Assembly (NCBI RefSeq): GCF_016817355.1
Contig: NZ_JADOTT010000003.1
Coordinates: 124,001-188,000, forward strand
Reading direction: 5' to 3'
From: Maricaulis parjimensis
Lineage (GTDB): Bacteria > Pseudomonadota > Alphaproteobacteria > Caulobacterales > Maricaulaceae
Length of the DNA: 64,000 nucleotides
Part shown: piece after piece, positions 1 through 7,056 of the stretch
Position numbering within the stretch: the stretch's first letter is position 1
Layout of the letters: each line of letters begins with the position of its first letter
Translations under genes and position numbers: made by a program
Notes under the pieces: generated by a model
Database searches by the model: none
What the model was told of the DNA's origin: nothing
The model's input: the letters and a program-made list of their open reading frames with translations, nothing else

Positions 1-192
1 GGCCAGCGCTATGGACCGGCCATGGAACAGACGGACCAGGCCGCTGCCTTTGCTCTGCTGACCGATGAAGATGCTCGGGCCGGCAATGCCCGCTTCTCCG
101 ATCTGGCGACCCGGATCGCCAGCATCGACACGCTGGAAGCCTTCATCGAGCCCTTCCGCGACCGTTTCAACAATGGTGGCGGCCCGAGTTGA
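1..192 (+). CDS. C-terminal end of an unidentified protein (5' truncated by window)
   Basis: An open frame runs in from the window edge and stops with TGA at 190-192, giving about 63 residues. Codon use is typical of the neighbouring genes (G/C in third position). The visible tail is helical and acidic/Ala-rich, with a motif like FIEPFRDRF near the end. I do not recognise a family. It ends 65 bases before the STAS-like gene and points the same way, so the two may share a transcript. The start and most of the protein lie outside the window. Confidence 0.55.
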   Translation, partial: GQRYGPAMEQTDQAAAFALLTDEDARAGNARFSDLATRIASIDTLEAFIEPFRDRFNNGGGPS

Positions 193-257
193 TTCGTCGC
201 TTTGCCTGCGAATGACGACCGGCGCACACTGGTGTTTCCCTTGAAGGAGGCACCCGC

Positions 258-626
258 ATGATCCTCGTTGATATTGATGCTGAAACCGGACTGGTCGTTG
301 CCAAGGCCGTCGGTGAGGTCACCGCTTCGGACTATGAACAGGCGCTGGTTCCCGGGCTCGAGGCCGCGATCGGTGATCATGGCCCGGTCCGCATGCTCTA
401 CTGGTTCGGACCGGAGTTCGAAGGCTTCTCACCAGGGGCTGTTTGGGCCGATGCCCGCCTGGGGCTCGATCACATGAAGGACATCGCGCGGATCGCCGTG
501 GTCACGGACAATGCAGTGATCTCGGCCATGGTCGCGGGTGTGGGGATTTTCATGCCCATGCCCGTGCGTGTGTTCGATGAGGCACGGATCGGTGAAGCCA
601 ATCGCTGGCTGCTGGCGGCGGACTGA
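258..626 (+). CDS. STAS/SpoIIAA-like small protein
   Basis: This is a 122-residue soluble protein with no signal peptide. The start MILVDIDAETGLV is preceded by AAGGAGG at 243-249, a strong ribosome binding site. Alternating beta strands and helices, a conserved-looking GEVT segment near residue 19 and an MLYWFG strand in the middle resemble the SpoIIAA-like (STAS fold) family seen in many proteobacteria. The family is thought to bind lipids or act as partner-binding modules, but no precise function is known. Its stop lies two bases from the convergent fliP stop. The family call is by fold impression only. Confidence 0.6.
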   Translation: MILVDIDAETGLVVAKAVGEVTASDYEQALVPGLEAAIGDHGPVRMLYWFGPEFEGFSPGAVWADARLGLDHMKDIARIAVVTDNAVISAMVAGVGIFMPMPVRVFDEARIGEANRWLLAAD

Positions 627-628
627 AC

Positions 629-1390
629 TCAGCCGCCCGCTGGCCCGATGGTCCCGAAGCTCTGCATCAGCGATCCCGTCACCAGGCGCCAGCCGTCGAT
701 CAGGACAAAGAAGATCAGCTTGAAGGGCAGGGAGATCACGATCGGTGGCAGCATCATCATGCCCATGGACATGAGGATGGAGGCCACGACCAGATCGATG
801 ATCAGGAAGGGGATGAAGAGAAGGAAGCCGATCTCGAAGGCGCGGCGCAGCTCCGAGATCATGAAGGCCGGCGCGACGATCCAGAACGAGGTGGCTTCCG
901 GGCTTTCCGGCAGGGGCTGCTCCGACATCTCCACGAACAGGCCCAGATCATCCTCGCGCGTGTGTGCCAGCATGAAGGTCTTCAGCGGCGCAGTGGAGAG
1001 GTCGAAGGCTTCGGTCAGCTCGATCTCTTCGGCCAGCAGGGGCTGGATCCCGTCATTGTAGGACTGGGTGAAGACCGGGGCCATGATGAAGCCGGTCAGG
1101 AAGATGGCGAGCGAGATCAGCACCGCGTTGGGCGGGCTTTGCTGCAGGCCCAGACCGGTCCGCAGCAGGGACAGGACCACGATGATGCGCACGAAGCTCG
1201 TCGTCATGATGATGATGGACGGGGCCAGCGACAGCACGGTCAGCAGGGCGACCAGCTGCAGCACCCGTTCGGTCAGATCGCCCTCGGTTCCCGTGTCGAT
1301 CGTGATGCTTTGGGCATCGGCGCCGGCACCCACCAGTGTCACAAGGCCCAGGACGAATAGCAGGGCGTAGGCCCAGAAACCCTTTTTCAT
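629..1390 (-). CDS. fliP: Flagellar type III export protein FliP
   Basis: A 253-residue integral membrane protein of the flagellar export gate, where FliP, FliQ and FliR form the export channel in the basal body. It has a cleavable signal peptide (residues 1-27, ending GADAQS), then hydrophobic segments near residues 45-75, 90-110, 185-210 and 218-240, which is the standard FliP layout and length. The stretch SFVRIIVVLSLLR and the C-terminal GWRLVTGSL are typical of the family. Its start codon overlaps the stop of fliO by four bases (ATGA), so the two are translationally coupled. fliQ and fliR lie 10 kb away rather than alongside. Confidence 0.96.
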   Translation of the reverse strand: MKKGFWAYALLFVLGLVTLVGAGADAQSITIDTGTEGDLTERVLQLVALLTVLSLAPSIIIMTTSFVRIIVVLSLLRTGLGLQQSPPNAVLISLAIFLTGFIMAPVFTQSYNDGIQPLLAEEIELTEAFDLSTAPLKTFMLAHTREDDLGLFVEMSEQPLPESPEATSFWIVAPAFMISELRRAFEIGFLLFIPFLIIDLVVASILMSMGMMMLPPIVISLPFKLIFFVLIDGWRLVTGSLMQSFGTIGPAGG

Positions 1391-1707
1391 GACGCCGTCT
1401 CCTGTAATTCGACGGGTTCGGCAGGGGCGGGCTGGCTGGACAGGACGGTCTCGGCTTCCGCGCCCAGAAGGACGACATGTTCGGTTCCGTCTGCCTGGAG
1501 AATCACCAAACGGCGGCGCGGATCGATGACGAGGGTTTCCTTCAGCATCAGCCGGCGGCGATGGCCCTGGGTGAGGGCACGCAGCCCGGTCATGTTCTGC
1601 AACACCCAGCCCTTGCGGACCGCGTAGGAGAACAGGCCCAGCGCGCCGAGCAGCATGGCCAGAACGGCGATGGCGAAGAAATAGTGCGTCCAGTCGATCT
1701 CGGTCAT
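1387..1707 (-). CDS. fliO: Flagellar biosynthesis protein FliO
   Basis: A 106-residue protein with one N-terminal membrane span (about residues 8-28, YFFAIAVLAMLLGALGLF) and a basic cytoplasmic part containing the strand LVILQADGTEHVVLLG, as in FliO. FliO helps assemble the FliP ring of the export gate. It is the first gene of a fliO-fliP operon that reads divergently from flgB. The 108-base gap to flgB holds a perfect CtrA-type box, which probably controls both directions. FliO is poorly conserved, so the call leans on the overlap with fliP as well as on the domain layout. Confidence 0.88.
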   Translation of the reverse strand: MTEIDWTHYFFAIAVLAMLLGALGLFSYAVRKGWVLQNMTGLRALTQGHRRRLMLKETLVIDPRRRLVILQADGTEHVVLLGAEAETVLSSQPAPAEPVELQETAS

Positions 1708-1754
1708 GGAAGACCCTGCCTCATAAGAGATTACAGAGGTGTGGGGTGATGCGG

Positions 1755-1770
1755 TTAAGGGCGCATTAAC
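1755..1770. promoter_or_regulatory. CtrA-binding box (TTAA-N7-TTAAC)
   Basis: The sequence reads TTAA, then seven bases (GGGCGCA), then TTAAC, which matches the full CtrA consensus of Caulobacter-type bacteria exactly. It lies between the divergent fliO and flgB starts, 46 bases before flgB. In Caulobacter, phosphorylated CtrA activates early flagellar operons through such sites. That it works here is inferred. Confidence 0.75.
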
Positions 1771-1815
1771 CGTGCGAGCGCAGGTTCGTTAAGACGTAGA
1801 AAAGGGGATTCGCGC

Positions 1816-2253
1816 ATGCGACCCGATGACGTGTCCGTCCTGGCCATGCTTCGCCAATCGATGAGCTTCAATGCCGAGCGCCAGCGCGTGATCTCGGAAA
1901 ATGTCGCTCATGCGAATACGCCGGGCTATGCCGCGAAGGACCTCGACGTCGCCGACTTCCAGAGCGCGCTGCAGCGTCAGCTGCGCGGCCAGGGTGTCAC
2001 GGGTGGTTCCAGCGTGCGTCTCCAGACCAGCGAGGCTGGCCATATGTCCGGTTCGTCCGGCGCGGCAAGCTCACGCGGTTGGGAGACGATGGAAAACCCT
2101 GACTCCGAAACCACGATCAACGGCAATTCCGTGGTCCTGGAAGAACAGATGGTCCGCGCCCAGGAAGTGCGCATGCAGTACGAAACCGCGCTGACCCTCT
2201 ACCAGAAGAATCTGGGCCTGATCCGTACCGCGATCCGGCCGGTGGGCCGCTAA
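1816..2253 (+). CDS. flgB: Flagellar basal-body rod protein FlgB
   Basis: A 145-residue proximal rod protein. The N-terminal rod motif is clear (ENVAHANTPGYAAKDLD, residues 31-47), as is the C-terminal helical region found in rod and hook proteins. FlgB forms the part of the rod nearest the MS ring. It starts at ATG 1816 with AAAGGGG upstream. It is the first gene of flgB-flgC-fliE, which share a strand with short gaps and end at a strong terminator. The rod is exported by the apparatus that fliO, fliP, fliQ, fliR and flhB help build. Confidence 0.96.
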   Translation: MRPDDVSVLAMLRQSMSFNAERQRVISENVAHANTPGYAAKDLDVADFQSALQRQLRGQGVTGGSSVRLQTSEAGHMSGSSGAASSRGWETMENPDSETTINGNSVVLEEQMVRAQEVRMQYETALTLYQKNLGLIRTAIRPVGR

Positions 2254-2278
2254 GGCTCCGACAGGAAGGTGACAGACA

Positions 2279-2692
2279 ATGAGTGACGCAAACGACTCCA
2301 TGTCGATCTCCGCAGCCGGCCTCCGGGCCCAGGCGGCGCGGATGCGCATCATTTCGGAAAACATCGCCAACGCAGAATCGACCGCGCGCGAGCCGGGCGG
2401 TGATCCCTATCGCCGCCAGATCCCGGTTTTCGAAGCCGAGCTGGACCGCGTGACGGGCCTGAACATGGTCCGCATGACCGATGTCGCGCCGGACGAGAGC
2501 GAATTCACGCTCGAATATGATCCGGGCCATCCCGCAGCCAATGCCGACGGCTATGTCAGCACGTCGAATGTGCAGATGCTGGTCGAGATGATGGATATGC
2601 GCGAAGCGATGCGCACCTATGAGGCCAATCTCAACATGATCGAGAATTCGCGCCGCATGCAACAAACCACGCTGGACCTGCTGCGCCGCTAG
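2279..2692 (+). CDS. flgC: Flagellar basal-body rod protein FlgC
   Basis: A 137-residue proximal rod protein. It carries the N-terminal signature SENIANAEST (about residues 26-35), the central YRRQIPVFEAEL region and the C-terminal VSTSNVQMLVEMMDMREA helix typical of FlgC. Length fits the family. An AGGAAGGTG ribosome site precedes ATG 2279, and the gene begins 25 bases after flgB stops. Its place between flgB and fliE is the order found across alphaproteobacteria. Confidence 0.97.
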   Translation: MSDANDSMSISAAGLRAQAARMRIISENIANAESTAREPGGDPYRRQIPVFEAELDRVTGLNMVRMTDVAPDESEFTLEYDPGHPAANADGYVSTSNVQMLVEMMDMREAMRTYEANLNMIENSRRMQQTTLDLLRR

Positions 2693-2730
2693 AACGCGCG
2701 CGCCGACCTGAGAAACAAGGATAGTTAGTC

Positions 2731-3039
2731 ATGGCTGATCTTGCTGCCGTCCAGGCCTACCAGGCCGCCGTCCGTGCCGCCCAGCAATCCTCCATGGGCA
2801 AGGAGCCTGAACAGGCGTCCGGCCTTGATTTCGGCAGCATGGTGACCAGCGCCATCGCCGACACTACCGGCGCTGTGGCCAATGCCGAGCAGATGTCTGC
2901 CGCGGCGGCCGCTGGCGAAGCGGAACTGCTTGATGTGGTGACCGCTGTCTCTGCCGCGGAGATCTCGCTGGAAACCGTCGTCGCCGTCCGCGACGAGGTC
3001 GTGAAGGCCTATCAGGAAATCCTGCGCATGCCGATCTGA
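2731..3039 (+). CDS. fliE: Flagellar hook-basal body protein FliE
   Basis: A 102-residue FliE, the small protein that joins the MS ring to the rod. The conserved C-terminal region reads VVAVRDEVVKAYQEILRMPI, which is diagnostic. The N-terminal half is Ala-rich and variable, as usual for the family. AAGGATAG precedes the start. It closes the flgB-flgC-fliE operon, with a rho-independent terminator about 30 bases downstream. Confidence 0.95.
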   Translation: MADLAAVQAYQAAVRAAQQSSMGKEPEQASGLDFGSMVTSAIADTTGAVANAEQMSAAAAAGEAELLDVVTAVSAAEISLETVVAVRDEVVKAYQEILRMPI

Positions 3040-3070
3040 TCGCGACCCGGATCAATAATTCAACGCGTTA

Positions 3071-3104
3071 AACCCCGGTCTCTGGCCGGGGTTTTTCTTT
3101 TTTC
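3071..3104 (+). terminator. Rho-independent terminator after fliE
   Basis: An 8-bp perfect stem (AACCCCGG with CCGGGGTT) closes a 7-base loop and runs into a T-rich tract (TTTTTCTTTTTTC). It ends the flgB-flgC-fliE transcript. Confidence 0.9.
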
Positions 3105-3181
3105 GACGGAATGTCCTCTCCCGTCCCGTTCCAGTCTTGGGGAAAGAAAAAGAAAGAGCGGGGTCAGGAGAGGAGACCCGG

Positions 3182-5014
3182 ATGATCTGGGACAGGCAGG
3201 CGGGCTCGGCCCGCGCGATCGCTGCGGCGGTCACTTGTGTCGTGCTGACCGCATGTGGCGGCGGTGGCGGCAGTTCAAACACCGATACGGGCGGCGGCAT
3301 GACGCAGCAGCCCAATTCCGCCCCCGTCGTCAATTTGGCCAATCTCGATCAGGCCGCCGAAGTCGGAGAGGCTTTCACCTATGACGCGTCACAGAATGGC
3401 GCGACTTTCACCGACCCTGATGGCGATGCGCTGAGCTATGCCGTCACCCTGACCCCGAACGGGTCCGGACTGGCGGCGCAGGGCTCAGTGATATCGGGCA
3501 CGCCGACGGCAGCCTTCGATGTCACGGCGACCATCACGGCCAGTGATCCGTCCGGTGCGACGGCCAGTGACAGCTTCACCATTTTCGTTGATGAAAACCA
3601 GGATGTGAAAGCGCTCCATGGCCCGTCCGGCCTGCGCTTTCTGGAAGGCCGGTCCGTCAGCTTTTCGGCCGATGACTGGGCGGACCTGTTCGAGAACCCG
3701 TCCACAAATCCGCTGCTGCTCGATCTGGAAGTGGACGGGACCATTCCCGGTCTCACCCTGACCGGCAATACGCTGTCCGGCATCCCCACCCAGTCCGGCC
3801 GCTGGACCGGCCGCATCACCGCCAATAATGGTGCCGGCGAAGGCGCGGAACGGGCAATCCAGATCGTCATTGTGCGTACCAGTACGACCGGTGCGCCTGA
3901 CCTGCCGGCGCAGGCGTTCGACTATGTTGCCTATTCGGAGACCAATCTGCCGCTGCATTTCACCGATCCGGCCCAGGGCGGCAATTCGGTGATCGCGACG
4001 GACAACACGCCGGACGATAATCCGCTGACCAATGCGGGCGCTACGCTGGGCCGGGTCCTGTTCTACGACACCCGCCTGTCAGCGAATAATACAGTGTCTT
4101 GCTCCTCCTGCCATGTGCAGGCTTTCGGCTTTGGCGAGCCCAGCCAGTTTTCGACCGGCTTTCAGGGCGGTTTGACTGATCGCAATGCGCCCTCCCTATC
4201 CAATGTGCGCTTCTATCACAATGGGCGCATGTTCTGGGATGAGCGGGCGGCCAGTCTGGAGAACCAGGCGCTGGTTCCGATTCGCAATCCGGTCGAGATG
4301 GGCAATACGCTGGATGCTGTTGTGGCGACTGTGGAAGGCCAGGCCTTCTATCCGCCCCTCTTCGAAGCCGCTTTCGGGGATGATGAGGTGACAGCGGACC
4401 GGATCGCCAGGGCCCTGGCCCAGTTCCAGCGTGCCATTGTCAGCTACCAATCCCGGCTGGATGAGGCGATCATTGGCGATGATCCCGATGTCGATGACCC
4501 GGATCTGGCCGGCCGTCTCACGGCGCAGGAACTGCACGGCATGGCGCTGTTCGAACCGGTCGATGCCGACATACTGGCCGCGGCCGGTCTGGGACCGGTC
4601 CAGACGCTGGGTTGTGACCAATGCCACCGGACGGCCGTGCAGATCCTGTCGACGGCGCCCAATGGTGCGCCGGGTCCGCAGAATATCGGACTGGATGCCT
4701 CCATCCTGGGGGAAGGGGCCAATGGCAATGATGATTTCAAGGTGCCCAGCCTGCGCAATGTCGGGATATCCGCGCCCTACATGCATGATGGACGTTTCGA
4801 CAGTCTGGAAGACGTCATCAATTTCTACGCCCAGGACGTGAATGATAACGGCCAGACCAGCCGTTTCCTCCGCCAGGGCGATGCCGCCAACGGGGCCATC
4901 CAGCGTTTCAACCTGGATGAGGACGAGATCGACGCCCTGGTCGCCTTCCTCAATGCACTGACCGATGAGGCGGTGCTCAATGATCCCATGTTCTCCGATC
5001 CCTTCGCGGACTAA
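3182..5014 (+). CDS. Di-haem cytochrome c peroxidase (MauG/CcpA type) lipoprotein with Ig-like domains
   Basis: I choose ATG 3182, which follows a GGAGAGGAG ribosome site, rather than the upstream in-frame ATG at 3137. The product is about 610 residues. A signal peptide ends in the lipobox LTAC (Cys25), followed by a glycine linker. Residues ~45-245 look like two Ig/cadherin-like (putative Ig) domains with DPDG and ISGTPT motifs. The C-terminal part is a di-haem peroxidase with CSSCH at 307-311 and CDQCH at 478-482. Family members reduce hydrogen peroxide with electrons from c-type cytochromes or modify protein side chains. The Ig modules and lipid anchor suggest it is held at the cell envelope, perhaps on the surface. 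It is convergent with the DUF885 genes across a shared terminator. Confidence 0.88.
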   Translation: MIWDRQAGSARAIAAAVTCVVLTACGGGGGSSNTDTGGGMTQQPNSAPVVNLANLDQAAEVGEAFTYDASQNGATFTDPDGDALSYAVTLTPNGSGLAAQGSVISGTPTAAFDVTATITASDPSGATASDSFTIFVDENQDVKALHGPSGLRFLEGRSVSFSADDWADLFENPSTNPLLLDLEVDGTIPGLTLTGNTLSGIPTQSGRWTGRITANNGAGEGAERAIQIVIVRTSTTGAPDLPAQAFDYVAYSETNLPLHFTDPAQGGNSVIATDNTPDDNPLTNAGATLGRVLFYDTRLSANNTVSCSSCHVQAFGFGEPSQFSTGFQGGLTDRNAPSLSNVRFYHNGRMFWDERAASLENQALVPIRNPVEMGNTLDAVVATVEGQAFYPPLFEAAFGDDEVTADRIARALAQFQRAIVSYQSRLDEAIIGDDPDVDDPDLAGRLTAQELHGMALFEPVDADILAAAGLGPVQTLGCDQCHRTAVQILSTAPNGAPGPQNIGLDASILGEGANGNDDFKVPSLRNVGISAPYMHDGRFDSLEDVINFYAQDVNDNGQTSRFLRQGDAANGAIQRFNLDEDEIDALVAFLNALTDEAVLNDPMFSDPFAD

Positions 5015-5100
5015 CCCCCCAGACGGATTGGCGAAGCCCGGGGCCGCCGCGTGTTGTGCGGTGGCCCCGGTGCACACAAGGCCGGTGCACACAGGACATG

Positions 5101-5134
5101 AAAAAGGGCGGGCCTGTTCGGGCCCGCCCTTTGA
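5101..5134. terminator. Bidirectional rho-independent terminator
   Basis: A 12-bp perfect stem (AAAGGGCGGGCC with GGCCCGCCCTTT) encloses the loop TGTTCG. A-rich and T-rich flanks let it work on both strands. It separates the peroxidase gene from the convergent DUF885 gene. Confidence 0.9.
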
Positions 5135-5155
5135 TTTCCTACCGGATGGTCCGGC

Positions 5156-7045
5156 CTATTCCTCGCCGGTCTGTTCGGCGATCCAGGCCTGGATGCGCTC
5201 TTCCAGCACGGCCATCGGCATGGCGCCCTGGGTCAGAACGACATCGTGGAAGTCGCGGATGTCGTAATCGCTGCCCAGCGCGTTCTCGGCGACATTCCGC
5301 AGGCGCAGGATTTCCAGCATGCCGATCTTGTAGGCCGTCGCCTGGCCCGGATAGACGATGTAGCGGTCAATCGCATTGCGGCTGTCACCTTCCGGGTTCG
5401 GCGTGTTCTCCAGCAGGTACTGGACGGCCTCTTCCCGGCTCCACTGGTGATAGTGAAGGCCCGTATCGACGACGAGGCGGCAGGCGCGCCACAGCTCCAT
5501 CGCGAGACGGCCGAAATCGGAATAGGGGTCGGAATAGAAGCCGAACTCGACCGGCAGGTATTCCGTGTAGAGACCCCAGCCCTCGGTATAGGCCGTATAG
5601 CCGCCAAACCGGCGGAAGGCCGGGACATCCTGCAATTCCTGCATGATGGCCAGCTGCATGTGGTGACCCGGAATGCCTTCATGATAGGCGAGGGCTTCCA
5701 TCTGATACGTCGGCATGTCGGCCATGTCGCGCAGATTGGCGTAATAGACGCCCGGGCGTGTGCCGTTCGGCGCGGGGCGCTGGTAGAAGGCCTTGCCGGC
5801 CGAAGCTTCGCGGAAGGCTTCCACGCGGCGCACTTCCAGATCGGCTTCCGGGAAGGTGTTGAACATTTGCGGCAGCGTGTCACGCATCGTGTCGATCAGC
5901 GCGGTCGCGTCGGCCAGATACTGGTCGCGGCCCTCATCCGTGTTGGGATAGTAGAATTGCTCGTCGGTCCGCATGAACTCGAAGAAGTCCTGCAGCGAGC
6001 CGTCAAACCCGACCTGGGCCATGATGCCGCGCATCTCGTCATGAATGCGGGCCACTTCCTGCAGGCCGAGTTGGTGGATCTCCTCGGCGGAGAGATCCAT
6101 CGTCGTATAGCCATTGAGCAGATGATTGTAATACTCGCCGCCATCCGGGTGTTTCCAGATGCCGTCATCCTCGGTCGCTTCTGCGGCCTGTTCCTCAAAC
6201 AGGGCGATGATGCGCTGATAGGCCGGCTCGACGACGGAAGTCAGCGCCGCTTCGGCCTCGGCCAGCAGGCGCTCGGTTTCCGCTTCGTCCAGATCCAGGG
6301 CGGTGATCTTGGAGCGGATATCGGCCATCAGCGGGCTGTCTTCCCCGCTATCATCGAAGGGCGCGCCGGTGATGATGTTCTGCGCGGTCTGGATCATCGG
6401 GGCGTAGGTCCACAACGGGGTGAACACGCCCAGCTCGAAGGAGCGGCGCGAATTGGCGATCGCCTGGTCGAGATAATCGCCCATCCCGTTGAGACGTTCG
6501 ATATAGGCCTCGGCATCTTCCAGCGTATCAACGCGGTGATTATTGATCAGGAAGGTCGGCGTGTTCATGTGCGGACCGGAGCGCGGCGTGAAGGTGTATC
6601 CATGATCGCGCCAGCGCCAGCTCAGCTCACTGCGTTCGGCATCATATTCGAACAGGCGCCAGGACAGCTGGGCATTCTCGTCCAGCGCATCGAAATCGAA
6701 GTTCGCGTGCATGTAGTCGAGATTGGCGCGGCCGATCTGGTAGGTCTCTTCGGAGAATTCCGGGGAGTTATCGTTCCAGGACCCGTAATTCGTCTTGCGG
6801 CCCAGATAGGTCTGGAATTGCGGATAGCGGTTCAGCCCGTCCTCGAAGACCTGTTGGAACCAGGCATTCAGGCGGTCGCTTTCCGTTTCCACGGCCTCGG
6901 CAGCGGCCATCTCCGTGGACGCCGGCGCTTCGGCCGTCGGGGTCGGGGCGACATCTTCACCTTCATCGCCGGTGGGCGAACAGGCGGACAGCAGGGCCAG
7001 GGCTGAAACGCCAGCCAGCCAGGGCGTCAGTGTGAATTTGGACAT
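5156..7045 (-). CDS. DUF885 family metallopeptidase-like lipoprotein (copy 1)
   Basis: A 629-residue protein of the DUF885 family. The N-terminus is a lipoprotein signal with lipobox LLSAC (Cys ~22) and an acidic, Ala-rich linker, so it is probably exported and lipid-anchored. The likely active site is YHEGIPGHH followed about 30 residues later by EGWGLYTE. I understand the family to belong to the MA-like zinc peptidase clan, where these His/Glu residues would bind zinc. Substrates are unknown. It is the last of three adjacent same-strand paralogs; only 11 bases separate it from copy 2, so they are probably co-transcribed. It ends at the bidirectional terminator at 5101. Confidence 0.88.
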   Translation of the reverse strand: MSKFTLTPWLAGVSALALLSACSPTGDEGEDVAPTPTAEAPASTEMAAAEAVETESDRLNAWFQQVFEDGLNRYPQFQTYLGRKTNYGSWNDNSPEFSEETYQIGRANLDYMHANFDFDALDENAQLSWRLFEYDAERSELSWRWRDHGYTFTPRSGPHMNTPTFLINNHRVDTLEDAEAYIERLNGMGDYLDQAIANSRRSFELGVFTPLWTYAPMIQTAQNIITGAPFDDSGEDSPLMADIRSKITALDLDEAETERLLAEAEAALTSVVEPAYQRIIALFEEQAAEATEDDGIWKHPDGGEYYNHLLNGYTTMDLSAEEIHQLGLQEVARIHDEMRGIMAQVGFDGSLQDFFEFMRTDEQFYYPNTDEGRDQYLADATALIDTMRDTLPQMFNTFPEADLEVRRVEAFREASAGKAFYQRPAPNGTRPGVYYANLRDMADMPTYQMEALAYHEGIPGHHMQLAIMQELQDVPAFRRFGGYTAYTEGWGLYTEYLPVEFGFYSDPYSDFGRLAMELWRACRLVVDTGLHYHQWSREEAVQYLLENTPNPEGDSRNAIDRYIVYPGQATAYKIGMLEILRLRNVAENALGSDYDIRDFHDVVLTQGAMPMAVLEERIQAWIAEQTGEE

Positions 7046-7056
7046 CGGTTTCCCCT

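Noticed and set aside
5246-7006. Long open frame (586 residues) on the + strand over DUF885 copy 1
   Set aside because: It is the mirror of a strongly conserved gene; high GC makes such antisense frames common. It lacks a ribosome site and recognisable domains. The same applies to 7135-8916 and 9027-10985.
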